The notes: generated by a model from the sequence alone, not told the origin. DNA of 64,000 nucleotides from Podospora pseudoanserina (GCF_035222485.1 NC_085921.1:2108001-2172000), one strand, 5' to 3'. Numbered from the stretch's first letter, positions 1 through 12,432 are shown. Translations and numbers: made by a program.

Positions 1-1009
1 TTACCCGGGCCGAGAGTTTGCCATTTGTAGCTTGATTTGTATTGGACAAGTGTGTGTGAGTGAGTGTGACGATCCATTTTCCCAATCTGTACCCCCAGCA
101 CCGCCGCATCATGGCCTGGAGGGCGGCTGTGATGGCCCCGTCTTGATGATTGTTAATAATGCAGCTAAGGCCGAAGATCTGATATCACATTATGAAAAAG
201 AGCTGTGGGAGTTGGAGATCTTTGTCTGCTATTCGTGTCGCTTTTGGTGAGGTGAAATAAGAAAAGTATACATGGGTGCCATGGAAGCCATGAAGTGTTT
301 CCACATTCCTTCCAGTCCAGTGAAGAGATAGGCTGACTTTTTTCTTGACTAATGCGAGCCCTCTTCCAAATCAGTGATTGATATCAGAACAATATGTAGA
401 GTTAACGATGTTGATCTTTGCCCATGTAATATCAAGATACAGCAAAGCAAGTCACGGTCAATCAACTACCTCCAAACCGGGAAAATGTCAATATAGATTG
501 TGCCCAGCCTAGACAGGCGGGCCAATCATCCACGAAAACTCCAATGAATGAGGTGCGGGGTTGAATAGGCCGGAAATATGAGAGGAGTAAACGTTGTAGG
601 CTGTTCAAAAGTAAATAAATTGATTGCATCGCGGCAACCCCCCTTTCGCGGCTACCATGGCCACCGGCAGTTGTGTTCAGATCACTGCCTCTAACTGACT
701 TCCATAACAGTTCTCTCCATCATCATAGAACTGAAACGGACCGAGATCCACTCGTTTGTTATTGCTGATCGATGAGATGCATCAAGGCATATGGGTGCTG
801 CGGCGGTCCCAGTTTGTAGCCCTTGGCGGGCTGGCCCGATACAGGGGAGGGGAGGACGTGGTATTTGAGCCTTCAATAAAGACTGCCATGGTGCTTCCAG
901 ATTTCCCTGACATATTTTGCTTCCCTTTGACTGTCAGGTGTTGTTGACTTCTTCACGCGTGTGCCAAGCTTACCCCTGAACCTTCGAGACACAAGGAGAC
1001 AAAGACAAG
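1..1009. other. Intergenic, no gene recognised
   Basis: No ORF with protein-like composition or splice-compatible continuation is visible. The last ~60 bases before 1010 (purine-rich, ending GACAAAGACAAG) look like the 5' leader of the DUF1996 gene. Confidence 0.6.
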
Positions 1010-2186
1010 ATGCACTGGAGCTCCGCTGCAGCTCTTGCGCTGGTCGCTCCGGCGTCAGCCCTGCTTCGATTCGGCTGTTCTCAGTTGGTCGTTGAGCGAA
1101 CCGATCCCCTCGTCAACCCCGGCGTGGCACCATCTCCGCATCTTCATCAGATTATCGGTGGTGTAAGACACTCCGTCAACAGAGCAAGAATACATACTGA
1201 CACGTACCAGAATGCCTTCAATATTTCCATGGAAGCCGCTGCCGGTGATATCGCCAAGAAAGCGACTTGCACAACTTGCCAATTCTCCGAAGACTTTTCC
1301 AACTACTGGACAGCAGTGTTGTTCTTCAAGGCGAGAAATGGAAGCGTCCATCGAGTACCGCAGATTCCCAACGCTGGCTTCGAAGGTTCCAATGGTGGTA
1401 TGACTGTGTATTATATGCAAGACGGCCTGGTTAACTACCAGCAAACTTCCAAGGTGACGGCGTTCAAAACTGGCTTCCGTATGCTCATCGGCGAGGCCAT
1501 GTACCGCAACCGAGCCCAGGCATCCAAGTTCCGTCAAATCACCTACACATGCCTCAAGACTTTTGGCACACGCTATCCCGAGACAATGGATTTCCCCAAG
1601 GAGCCATGCAACTTCGGAATTATGTCCAACGTTCGTTTCCCAACCTGTTGGGACGGAAAGAATCTTGACTCTCCCGATCACATGGCGCACATGTCATATC
1701 CCGAGTCTGGAACCTTCGAAGGCGGTGGTCCTTGCCCAGCTTCGCACCCAGTGCGTGTGCCTCAGCTCATGTACGAGGTTATCTGGGACACAAGGCAGTT
1801 CAACAACAAGGACTTATGGCCCGAGGATGGGTCTCAGCCTTTCCTGTGGTCGATGGATGATTCGTAAGTTCTTCGGCCGGCCTAATGTGAATTGCACACA
1901 GCTGACATGTTGATAGGACTGGCTTCGGATCGCATGGTGACTACATGTTTGGCTGGTTGGACGACTCGCTACAGCGTGCCATGGACAGTCCCTGCTACGT
2001 CAACTGCCCGACTCTCAAGAGCCAGAGCATCTCGGCGATGAACCAGTGCTCGGTACCGACCGTGGTCGACGAGCCCATCAATGGCTGTAAGTGGAATCTC
2101 GTGAGCAGTTCCTGCGTTGCTTGATGGCAGCTGACAATTCTTTGACAGGGCTCAAAGCACTTCCCGGCGCTGCGGAGGAATCTTAG
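1010..2186 (+). CDS. Secreted DUF1996-domain protein
   Basis: Three exons: 1010-1863, 1917-2086 and 2149-2186, giving 353 aa. Both introns (53 and 62 nt) have GTAAGT donors and TAG or CAG acceptors, and the frame stays open across them. Residues 1-17 form a signal peptide (Ala/Leu-rich, ending ASA). The domain begins at once with the family hallmark LRFGCSQL...DPLVNPG followed by SPHLHQIIGG; cysteines such as TCTTC, YTCLK, PCNFG and PTCWDG are typical of this extracellular fold. Known: DUF1996 proteins are common, mostly uncharacterised secreted or wall-associated proteins of ascomycetes and basidiomycetes. There is no C-terminal WSC domain; exon 3 adds only about a dozen residues after the Trp codon split by intron 2. 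Function is unknown; the family assignment is firm. Confidence 0.9.
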
Positions 2187-3509
2187 TCGATGTAGAGGAT
2201 GCGGAGATAGAGGGGCTGCCGCAGCCTGGGTTCGGGCATTTTCCTGCAATATACGTCAGAAACAGAGTCAGAGACACTTTTTTACCATAATGAAGACCGA
2301 GTGCCCCCTATGTTTCGGGTGATGGACATCCCTGGTCTCAAAAGTGATGCCATATTGAACACGTTATTCCTGGTACAACATGGTGTTCTTTTGTTCCGAG
2401 AAGTTCTCGAGTGGTTCAAGCCTTGAGCATGGTTCCACAAAAGCCAGAGTTACCGACAAGCTGGCAGTGCAGTGCACGAGAACACAACGTTGCTGCTGCA
2501 GAAAAACGTGTGATTCTGTCCAAACGACGGGCTGGTGATGTCCGTACCCGAGGTGAGGTGGAAGACGAGAATAGAACAGAAGGGGCAAGATGCCTCAACG
2601 CCAGATCGAATCGACACCCAATTGCAGCCCAGGTCTGTGATGATCATTGCTGCAGCCTGAAGTGCTGTTAGCGACTGCAAGTAACCATGGTCTCCGACCC
2701 GGCAATGACTGACTCTTTCGATCCGCTGGTATCCGGTGAGCCGGCCCTTTTGACTACTCAATTCTTGGTTGTGGCGTGTTGAAGGAGAGCAGCTTTCCAT
2801 GGTCGACCGCGCACTCCGTGGTTGATGATGCCCTGGCGGAGACCGCGGTGGGCATCCAGCGCAACGTAGCACCGGCAATGGCCGTGGGTTGCCCCACCCC
2901 CTCGGGCGCACCCCACCGCTGGCGATGGCCTGGCATCCGGCTGCGGCACAGCAGCTTTTGTGGAATTCAGCGCGGTTGCAACAGTGACGTCTTGTGACGA
3001 TGGGCCGGCCACTGGAATACGAAGTTCTTCAATCTACAATGTTTGCATCCGCTGTCACATCTATGCAAGAGCGGATAACTACACACTCGTTCTTTGGGCC
3101 CTTTTCTCCAATCACACTGAGCTTCTAGCCAGGTCCCACAGTTCACCGACTTCTGGCATTACACTACACACGAGAAGATCTGCAGCCTCAAGGCCGCTTA
3201 GGGAACCTCGCGCCCCTTGCCTCGTTTGTGCAAATCCCATGGCGCAGCTCTATTGACGGCCTGCCACTCCGAGCAACCGGGTCCATGATGCCGAGGTGGA
3301 ATTGACGGTGAGGGAGGGGAAGCTTGGAACTTGGAACGGAATATAAGCCGGACATATTCCCGGCCAGAGCCAAATATTCAGAACCAACATTCCAGTCACT
3401 TCAAGTGGATCAAAACACCATCACAGATTCAGTCACCATATTTCTCAACCTTCTCAACTCACTCTCAACACCACACCACACCACACATACCATTTAACTT
3501 CGCTCCAAA
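2187..3509. other. Intergenic, no gene recognised
   Basis: Only low-quality overlapping ORFs on both strands. The right end carries the TATA element and the CAACACCACACCAC-type leader of the next gene. Confidence 0.6.
3342..3347 (+). promoter_or_regulatory. Candidate TATA element
   Basis: TATAAG lies about 165 nt upstream of the ATG at 3510 and is followed by a CA-rich leader, the usual arrangement of a strongly expressed fungal gene. Not tested. Confidence 0.45.
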
Positions 3510-4149
3510 ATGCATCTCACTTCCGTCCTCTCCCTTGCGGCACTCCCCTTCCTCACCTCGGCCTCCCCCATCTCCACCAGGCAAACGACCTCAAACGGGA
3601 CCTCTTGCTCCAACACCTCCTTCAAGGACTTCCAATGGCAGGCATCCAACTTTGACTTTCACGCCTCATTCATCTTTAGCACCCCCGCACACCAAAACTC
3701 CTGGGGCTACGCCTCCTTCGACCTCTTCAACCCCGCCGATAAGAGCACAGTTCAATGTTCTGCCGCTAGCAACCAGATCAATGACTTCTTCTACGGCACC
3801 ATTCAATACAGCTGCAACGACACCCTCCGCGGAGGCTCCACTAAGTTTGACTTCAACAGGCCTTCCGGCGAGTTGAGAGTGGAACAGAGCTGGACCTGCA
3901 GAGACCAGGACCCGCAGTACCCGTAAGCCGTTGCCATTTTGCACATTGACTTGGGTTAATTGACTTCTAACATGGATAAACAGCATCACATTCACTGCCA
4001 AGGGCTCAGCAAACGTCACCCTCGGCTGCACCGAGGACTTTTACCAGAATGCCAACTGGACTATGGGCGATATTTACTCTAGGAGGACGATCACCTGCGG
4101 CAAGGTCGACTCGGCCGTCGTCCCCTATGAGATCTCAGCTATTGCCTGA
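3510..4149 (+). CDS. Small secreted cysteine-containing protein, AA1-like (Alt a 1-type) fold
   Basis: Two exons, 3510-3922 and 3984-4149, 192 aa. The 61-nt intron runs from GTAAGC to CAG and splits a Pro codon. A signal peptide covers about residues 1-18 (MHLTSVLSLAALPFLTSA). The mature protein has six cysteines and a pattern of aromatic beta-strand motifs (FQWQASNFDFHASF, NSWGYASFDL) that I associate with AA1-like or elicitor-type small secreted proteins. Known: related proteins include fungal allergens and plant-response elicitors. The family link is from memory of motifs; an unrelated beta-barrel secreted protein is the alternative. The TATA box and CA-rich leader suggest high expression. 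Confidence 0.75.
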
Positions 4150-4795
4150 TTTTGACTGCGCTCAACATTGAAGGCGGGGCAGCGATGATATTGACGACGG
4201 GATGAGGATATGAAAATAGACAATGTACATGGCTTGAGTACGGTAAAAATGGCAGACGACGACGATGTTGTATCTGTTTTATTTCTTTTTGTTCGCATAC
4301 CATAGAGAGGAGGATTATGTTTCTCGCTTGATGAAAAGTTGGGTTAGTTAATGCTTAATGAGATGAAAGAAGCTTATTACATAAACCGACCTAAGCTGTG
4401 ACATCACCATTTCACAAGCGCCATTTGATCGAATTTCTTTCACTAGGTACCTGAGATCGATCGAGGTTGATCTGACAGATGGAACAGGATTTCATTCTAA
4501 CTAAAGATCTTGGGACAATCTGCGAGATATGCAAGCCCTTGAACTATATCCGCGCCGTTGGTAAGCCGGTTCTGTTTTGCGATCTGTCCGGCCAGAACTC
4601 TACTTCAAATCGACGTCATGTACTGACGGCATTAAGTGCAAGCGTATTGAGAGAGTGTTTGAAGAATTGAGCAGTTGTAATGTCCTCTCTAGGAATAACG
4701 GACCATTCCTCACAATATATGAGATCTCATTGCACCAGACTACGCAAATTCATCTCACACTGATATTTTACTACCCTATTTATCAACTCACCAAA
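4150..4795. other. Intergenic, no gene recognised
   Basis: 3' region of the secreted protein and 5' leader of the next ORF. ATG-rich, moderately AT-rich, no conserved element seen. Confidence 0.55.
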
Positions 4796-5179
4796 ATGAC
4801 CAAACCCCTCCGCCAAATCGCCGCCGAGAAGCTCATCGGCCCCAATGCCAATCCCTCCCAGCTTGGTGACCCGATTTCACTAAAGACAGAGACGAATAAT
4901 GCAACCTCTAACCCAAGGGGTGAGCCGGAGAACAAGCAAGACTTTTCCAAAACCGAGAGTAAAGTCCCAGAGTCGTCAGGTGGAAGCCATGAGGAAAGGA
5001 TGTTGAGGGGAGAGGGGCCAAAGGGACATCATGTGAGCGGGATGATGACTGATGAGATTCGGCAAGGGAAGAGGGGAGCTCCGGGCATGACTATGGAGGG
5101 GGATGCTACTAGTGTGAAGAGGGTGGAGGTTGTTGGGGATGCGACGAAGGGTGGGAGGGGGAAGGGGTCGAAGTTGTGA
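4796..5179 (+). CDS. Small hydrophilic disordered protein, function unknown
   Basis: Single-exon ORF of 127 aa. I chose the ATG at 4796 rather than the longer in-frame extension because it follows an A/C-rich leader (CTCACCAAAATG) and because the protein-like, Gly/Lys/Glu-rich composition begins there (MTKPLRQIAAEKLIGPNA). No signal peptide, membrane segment or cysteine; many Gly, Ser and charged residues, ending in GRGKGSKL. The composition recalls stress or conidiation-type hydrophilins but no family motif is evident. Confidence 0.55.
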   Translation: MTKPLRQIAAEKLIGPNANPSQLGDPISLKTETNNATSNPRGEPENKQDFSKTESKVPESSGGSHEERMLRGEGPKGHHVSGMMTDEIRQGKRGAPGMTMEGDATSVKRVEVVGDATKGGRGKGSKL

Positions 5180-5919
5180 GAGATTGCCAGAAATGGAGAG
5201 GATGATTGGAATGAGAAAGTGTCAACGTCAAGGGTTCGAGATATATGAAACTAAGGTTGGTGGTGAGGCTGTGTGCTAAAGAAAGGAGTGATCACCAGAT
5301 GCTTGGAAAAGTTATGGTAAATTGCTACGCCGTATTCAGGCTCAAACAAATAACCACTCCAAGGAAAAGTTTGTAACACTGCAGAGCTGGTTAGGATATT
5401 AATGCACCTGGTGCTGTGACCTCTGCCATTGAATGATGATTGGTGACTCGGTGAAGACGCTGGCTAACAGGGTGCCACAGTCCTCGGGGGCGGCCCGGCC
5501 CGAAAAAGCAAACACGATAGCTTGGAGCACAGCTTTGTTGATTATCGTGCTTCAGTCTTCGAGCTAATCTCCCATTGTCAACACTGTTCGACATTTTTTG
5601 GGCCTCAACATGCATGCATGCGTACTTTAATTAGAGACTACCCCTGATGTATACCAAGTTACCTCACCGATCCTTAGTTCGGGGGAGGGGGGGGGCGGTG
5701 TGCAGATATCATTGATAATACGGGTATACAGTTGAGTTCTTCATGGGCCTTTGCTAGCTGTGCAGTTGAAGATGAGGCTCCAGAACTCCCGTTACACCTC
5801 CCAATGCAGCTGGGTGAGGACATATTAAGGGACATGTACCGCCCATATAATGATCTGTTTCCGACCACTGGTTTGGAGCGTTCTGCTGCTCTCTTATAGC
5901 CTCCAAGCATTTCTAAGAC
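5180..5919. other. Intergenic, no gene recognised
   Basis: Contains a G-rich run near 5682-5697. No supported ORF. Confidence 0.55.
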
Positions 5920-8900
5920 ATGGAACCCATAACTCCTTACCGTCCATACCTTTTGCGCCTTTGGTTCTTGGTGGCCCTAGTGCTTGTCACAACAGCCTCT
6001 CTGGGACTGGTCGAATATTCCCTCCACAAACTTCTATCAACTGCTGATCTCAGCAGCGCGGTTGTGGCTGGCTCAGACTACAACTCGACCTCCTCTACAC
6101 CTTCCTTCCCTCCGTCAGTCGCTCGCAAGACAACCGTAACCCGTACGACACTTGCCTATATCAACGCAACAGTGCAGATACCAAATGCAAAAGCGACCCG
6201 AGGTAGGATGCGCACTGAAACCAGTGAAAATACACACATCTCCAAGCGAGCCGGACGCCAGAATTCCACTAACCCAAGGGTTACCAGATGGTAAGTTGAA
6301 CTTCCAGGTTATGTGCTCTTTCTCTTCCATTCATAGAAGAAGTACTAATGCATCGGTTTCAGGAACCCACGTCCCACACAAAGGCCTTGGAATCCAGAAA
6401 GAAGCTCTCCAAAAGACTCGAGCATAGTGGCAGAATGTTCAGAACCCCTCAATCCCCCGGCATCTGGAGATTGTGCCATGATACTTGACCCCAGTGTAAT
6501 GAGTGTACCCGCCTATATAAGTCAAATCGGTTCAGCATGGGGTGGATGGGTGAACATTGGATTGCCTGCAACATTGCTCCTTACGCCTCGTCCTCCCAAG
6601 ACTCCCGCACCCACAGCAACTAGCTACCCCGAAATCGAAACTGAAACAGTGGTAGAAACTCCGACAGTATATTACCCCGAAACCAAGATTACTACTGAGA
6701 TAGCGCTTCCCACCACCGAGACAACTTTCACCGATGCAGTTCCTAACATTCAGACCATTCCAACCCTGAAATGATCTTTACCACCACAGTCTCCAGTCAA
6801 GAGACTGAGCTTTCTTCCACTGAAATAGGATCCACCGAAGGGGTCGTCAGCATTGAGACGGTTCCTCATCCCGAAGTAGCTCCCACGCAAGTGGTAGGCA
6901 ACGAGACTCCCTCACCTGAGGGGATATCCACAGAAGCAATCTTCACCATTCAGACCGTTCCCAACCCCGATATATCTCCCACTTCCACTCAGTCGGCAGG
7001 CATTAGCACAGTTTTCACTGGGAGGCCATCCATCAACGTAGTCCTCAGCATTCAAACGGTTCCCAACCCCGGAATTATTCCCAAACAGATGCAGCCCAAA
7101 GCAGCAGAAAGCACCATTATTTCCGATTTAGAGGCAATGGATAAAAAAGACAACGAAACAAACAGGCTGTTTACCAGCTGGTCACCCACTGTGCACGCCA
7201 CTGCCCCCCGCAATGTCCGGCATTCAGCATCACTGAAAAACTGGTCAACCTCTGACACGTCCTGGCAGTTATTTACCCCCGCAAATGCCATAATAATCAC
7301 TAGTACTTCAACACCGTCAGTACCTACTCTAAGAGGGTCATCTCAACTGGGTACTCCAGAATATTTCATGTCCACAAGCACTGTTCCAACACCGAGGACC
7401 AGGGGCTCGACAACAACTGGCTCACTGGAATACTCAGCATTCTCAAAGGCCATAATAAGCCCCATCATCACTTCATCTGTTTCACCTAATGAGGAAAGTT
7501 CCACAGGCGGAAATGGCTCATACATTGTTTATGTATTGACACCAGAAGCTTACTTTCTTGGATCCTTTGCTCCTCTCATATTCGCCATCCTCTTCTATCT
7601 ACCGTGGGCCAGTTTAGATGCAGTTGCAAAGAGGATGGAGCCGTTTTACCGACTGAGCAGCTCCAAGGGCGCAGTAGCATCCGAGTCCCTGAACGTTTCC
7701 TACGAAAGCCAAGTACCCTTGGTCGGGCAGCTTTGGAATTCACTCATCCGAAGACACTGGGTTGTATCACTCACCTCCTTTCTGGTCATATTATGCCAGG
7801 TCTTGATGGCACTTTCACCAGAAGCAATCCGAATATCTGTGATAGGGATCGACTGCCGTGCGAACGTTGCATGTCCTGGGGTATTGAGCGTGTCGACAGC
7901 GCCTGCCAGGGCAATGGAAGCTATGTTGCTCGTCATGATTATTTGCACTGCTGTGCTTGCAGGGCAGCTTTGGAACCGACGATCCCAGCTATACTCGGAA
8001 CCTTTCAGTCTTGCTGGCACAGCAACCCTGGTGGCGAATGATGGCTCCTTCTTACAGCTATTTCGGCAGGTGGACTCTCAGTCTCTGACGTCGGATGGCA
8101 AGGGATTGGAGAAAGCATTGGGAAAAAACACGCGATACCGCCTCACAATATACAAAAATGAGGGAGGGGCAGCACAAAATGGCATTGTTTTGGAGCCACC
8201 GCACACGACCTCCCAAGCCTTTCCGGCCACCACAACTCCTGCATCTGGCGTCAAATTCCTTCCAGTAAAACGGTCGAATCCCCTAATATTGGAATTATGT
8301 CTCCTTTTTCTCATCATCGTCATCATTCTGCCGATAATAATCTGGTATTATCTTAACAACGACCAAAACCATCCGCTTGAGCAATTCCTGAGCGGCCAGG
8401 ACTTTGGAGTCAGGTTCCTTTTCGCGGCAATAGGCATCCTCATCGACGAGCTTTGGAAGAACATTTTTTCAAGTATGCGTCCCTTCCTTTTTATGCACTT
8501 TTGCTTATACTAACATGAGCAAACTCGCCTTCTAGAGCTCAGTATTCTCGTACCATACATCAATATGTCCAATCCCAATACCGCGGCAAAGCCCCAAGAC
8601 TCGATGCTTTTCGAACCTCCTTTTTCACCATTGACCGCTCTCTTTCACAAAAGCACATATCGCTCGTTGCCATTAACGATTGTCACCATGAATGCGAATA
8701 TGGCCCTGATTCTTACGGTATATTTAGCCAACATCCCCTTCAGCAACGATAAAGCGAGAGTGGCTTGGGCAACATCATGCTATTTCAGTTTGGCACTCTT
8801 TGGGCTCATGATCATAAGCATTATTGCCCTCATGATCCTGATTCGAGCCCCTGAGACGCCCCTAGCGCCAGACACCATCGCCGCGCGGCTCTACTATCTG

Positions 8901-9143
8901 TCTGCGGGACTCATGATCGCTTCTCGGTTCGGGCCATTTTCAACGTTGAATACTGGGGACAGGGATAGGGCCATCACCAAATGTGACGCGGGTTTGACGG
9001 GTTATCGCTTTGGTTGGTTGGCTTACCCAAGTCAAAGCTCGAGTCAGAGCCAGTCACGGCCCTCTCAAAGGACAAGGGGAGTCAATCAGAGACATGACAG
9101 GATGGTTTTGGGGATTGGGTCAACAAGGGTATTGACTCGTTGA
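5920..9143 (+). CDS. Large DUF3433 membrane protein gene with an apparent one-base frame break
   Basis: Exon 1 is 5920-6290; intron 6291-6362 (GTAAGT...CAG) rejoins a Trp codon; a second intron is 8473-8535 (GTATGC...TAG). An N-terminal membrane segment lies near residues 10-33. A Thr/Pro/Ser-rich outer region with imperfect IQTVPNP repeats follows, then two DUF3433-like halves: membrane helices followed by RMEPFYRLSSSKGA near 7635-7675, and PYINMSN near 8552. The C-terminal GYRFGWL is also family-like. Near 6760 the frame changes. The repeat unit there reads as IQTIP then TLK-stop in one frame, but as NPEM in the next frame, so the repeat register points to one missing C at 6760-6761. I see no intron with consensus signals that restores the frame. 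It could be a real inactivating indel or an assembly error. DUF3433 function is unknown. Confidence 0.75.
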
Positions 9144-9322
9144 ATGGCCGAGGATTGTGATGATATATCGCGGGCGATACTCTATTGTTACCTATCTTGG
9201 TTTGTAAAGCAATAAACTCGTCTTGTTGCACAACGCAGGGCAAAAGATTCAGGTGCCGTAATCAGCGCCGAAAGCTAAACTACCAAGTTCATACTTTGAT
9301 TCAGAAAAGATCGAAGACTGCC

Positions 9323-10595
9323 ATGAGCGGATCTTTCCCTGCCCAGACTGGGTCTCCCTTGGCCTCGACCAAGGACGAGTCTCCCTCGTCCAAGGATAAA
9401 TCTTCCTCGACCAAAACCCGATCTTCCTCCAGTGCATTTCCAAGCGAGTTTTCCTCCAGCGGATTTTTGAGCGAAGATTCCGTTACCCAAAGCGGTCCTC
9501 GGACTTGCGTGCCTGGCCGTGAGTCCACGCTTGAGAAAAGAATATTGCGTAAAATCAGACAGCACAACGACCGAGGCGACACCGATGCCCAGATCCTCGT
9601 CAATTTTGTCATCGATTTTGACCATGATCAGTATATCAAAAGCCACAAGAAGGGCGCGGACACCAACTTGAACTGGGCCTGCACACCCACAGGCTTCAGG
9701 AACATTGTCCAGGCATCAACAGCGCTCGACTACATGAGCCAGACATGGCCCCAAACAGGCGCCCGTCTGTACAGCTATCTAGACTTGCGCTTACGTCAAT
9801 CTTCGTACCACAGATTTCGTGTACAGTTCGCTGGAAATGGGGGTGCAAACATCACCGTGCACCTCGACAAGAAAACACCAGACCTTGAAGCGGAAGCATG
9901 CCATCTATCCATCACAGCCAGTGGTCACCAAAACCTTGTAGCCTTGGTGGCTAGCCAAATCGCTTGGCTCTGTGGCGCGTTCAGAAAATCGCCCGAAGAT
10001 GGTCTCATCTACTGCAAACCGACGGTCAGTGAGACGCTTCATTTTGATTCTTCGGACTCGTCGAGCGATGACAGCATGAGATTTAACATTGGTTACATCG
10101 ACACGCCCATCGACGGGTCCGACCTTGACGTGCCACGAACCTGCTGGAATGGCCTGTTTATTGACCAACCTCATACTCGGATTGTGTGCGGATACCCAAT
10201 CCGTGTTCAGCCAGGGTATGCGTTCAACTCAACAAGCGTGCCTTTGACGGGGTTGGAGATTACGAGGAAGATCATCATGAGGATTCGTGAGGACGAGACG
10301 CCGGTTGAGAGGCCTCAGAACCTGGCAACCACGCCGGATGTTGTTCATGGGAAGTGTTTTTTTCTTTATCTCCAAGGTGTTGAACAAGGGAGTGGTGTTT
10401 TGGCATTTGGAGCGGCGGTATGATCATGAGGGGTCTGAGTTTAGGCTTGATAACTTGCCTCGTCCGGAGGTGAGCAGTGACTTCGACTTTGACCAGCTAG
10501 AGAATTACAGGAACTTCATTGGGGGGGAGTGCGGGGTGAGGAAGCTTTTGGTCATTGAGGGGCGGTTGCAGGAGGGCTTTACTTGCCCCGATTGA
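9323..10595 (+). CDS. Uncharacterised fungal protein, paralogue A (apparent frameshift near its C-terminus)
   Basis: A long ORF from ATG 9323 reaches 10423, and the C-terminal part continues in another frame to 10595. The N-terminus is Ser/Lys-rich and disordered (to about residue 70). The middle shares clear motifs with the locus at 11038-12191: CTPTGFRNIVQAS versus CALAGYRNNVQAA, YMSQTWP versus YMTQTWP, and SQIAWLCG. The later CWNGLF...IVCGYPI...GLEI and VFWHL motifs recall a module I remember from many uncharacterised filamentous-fungal proteins, sometimes attached to ankyrin or STAND/NLR-like parts; that link is from memory. The frame changes at a T7 run (10357-10363), so either a homopolymer indel or an assembly error is possible. 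No membrane segment or signal peptide. Function unknown. Confidence 0.6.
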
Positions 10596-11037
10596 TAGGG
10601 ATAACTTAGAGGGCAGAATTGGTCCCGGGGAGTAGGTACAAAGGTTGTATTCCTATCATATTTTGTCGCCTTCTCCGTGGCACTTCCAAAGCACGTCCTA
10701 TGGAAAACAAATCATTCAACAGGTTGAGGATCGGTTCCTCATGTTAATGATTCAACAATGAGTAACGCTGTTATCCCATCAGACTCAGGGCCGACCTTAC
10801 AAAGTATATCATTCGACACACAATTTACATTGGCATCTGTTGATTGCTGGTCTGACTCACTCAGTGATGTGATGTTTTCCGTCGCATTTCCAAATGGATG
10901 AAATGGGTGCCAACAGAACGATTGGCTTCCCCTGCATACTTTCCAGTGTTGTTCCAAATCAGTGTCCCCATTTGAACTCGACTATTCATTGTATCAAACA
11001 TTTTCCCCATCAATGAGCAAAGAAGCCAGAGTTCAGC
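10596..11037. other. Spacer between the two paralogues
   Basis: No gene recognised. The last bases before 11038 resemble a short leader. Confidence 0.5.
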
Positions 11038-12191
11038 ATGGTGACTCTATTCTGGCTACCCGGCGAAAAGGTCTCCGATGTAGAAACAAAAATAGGTGAC
11101 GCAATAACAAACCGTCTACCTCGCGAAGATTTCTACGAAGCAAAGATTTCACACTATGCCATCTCCATCTCCTGGAAACCTCTCATCTCGTATCCCAACA
11201 ATGATCGACCCACAAACCGTTTAAGCCACGCATGCGCCCTCGCCGGTTACCGCAACAACGTCCAAGCAGCCTCTCCACTCCAGTACATGACACAAACCTG
11301 GCCCGACAGAGGACCAGAGGTCTACCACTTCCTTGCTGGAGCTTTGAGCATCAACAACCCTTCAATGACACCACCCACTAATCCAGTAGAGATTAAACCC
11401 TCACATTATGCAACCCTCCAAGCACCCGGTGGGTCGGATATTGTCCTTGACTTGACTGAACACCCCGGCGGTCCAGGCCCGTTCATTAAACCCCCATCTC
11501 ATCATTGGAATCCACAACGCCGAACCGGAGATTATCGCTGAGATAGCCAGCTAATTAGCTTGGTTTTGCGGAGTGTTGAAGAGGTCGAAGGTCATGAACT
11601 CGATTTACTACCGTATGCCCAACGCTAAAGGGTTCGAGTTAGAAAACACTGGTGCAGGCCTCAGAGGCAACTGCAAGATTTACTATTATTCCGTCTCTTC
11701 TAAGCACCACCGCCATCCCAAACCGTGCTGGCAGGCGCTGTTCACGACGGGGGACACAGCCGTACCCTGGAGTTTTAACTGGATACCCGATCAGGACATT
11801 GCCGGATTATGTCCTTCCCAACACACCCAAGACAGGCCTTGAGTTGATGTGGGGGTTGTTGGCGAGGTTTCTTGGTGGGGAGGAAGAGCAACCCCGTAGG
11901 CCGAGTAGTAGGGAGGAGTTGGTCAAAACGCCGATTGTGTTGAAGGGGCTGCAGTTTATGCTTTGTTCTGTGATTTTGAGGAGGGGGAGGGTGTACTGGC
12001 ATTTGATACAGGATAATGGCATCAAGAGGCCGACAAGCTTTGGGAGTGATCCTAACAATCTTCCCAAGCCGTTGTATGTGGATGATGGTTTGGTGTGGAG
12101 GACGGGGAGTTGGAAAAGTGTCGGCATGTTTGTTGGGAGTGAGTGTGGGGGGTATCATCAGTGTGTTGTTAAGGAACCGGGGCCTTTTTAG
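11038..12191 (+). pseudogene. Decayed paralogue B of the 9323-10595 gene
   Basis: Three reading-frame segments in order (11038-11541, then about 11510-11842, then about 11780-12191) match successive parts of the upstream neighbour: RNNVQAASPLQYMTQTWP, LAWFCGVLKRS, CWQALF, GYPIR, VYWHL and FVGSECGG. At least two frame changes and one in-frame stop lie between them. The stop (TAA near 11551) sits where the neighbour has a Gln CAA codon in SQIAW, a C-to-T change in CpA context. The protein-level match is clear, DNA similarity looks low, and the order is collinear, so this is an old tandem duplicate that no longer encodes one protein. The disordered Ser-rich N-terminus of paralogue A is absent. 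Confidence 0.7.
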
Positions 12192-12432
12192 GTGGTTCCG
12201 GCTCCGGTAGGAAAATCAGGTAGGTAAGGTGGGCAAGGGAAGTTTTGCTTTTGTGAGGGATCTCGCAGGTAGTCATAGCAACAAAGACAGGTCAGTCCAG
12301 TTTCTACGAAGAGATCACCCATTTCCACATTCGAACTGCTTTTAATGCCTAGACTTGTGAATGGACCTGGTTGAACTGAAATCGCGCTGTTATCCTCGAC
12401 AATGTCTCCAAAGTACCCGAAAAACAAAGTCC

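Noticed and set aside
6542-6753. Intron explaining the DUF3433 frame change
   Set aside because: The only phase-compatible donor I found is GTGGAT, with no good branch point, and it would remove part of the repeat. Consensus-like donors such as GTATAT give the wrong phase. The repeat register favours an indel.
11551-11553. RIP as the cause of decay of paralogue B
   Set aside because: One CpA-to-TpA stop fits RIP, but the region is not AT-rich, TpA excess is not evident, and frame changes are not made by RIP. Evidence is too thin.
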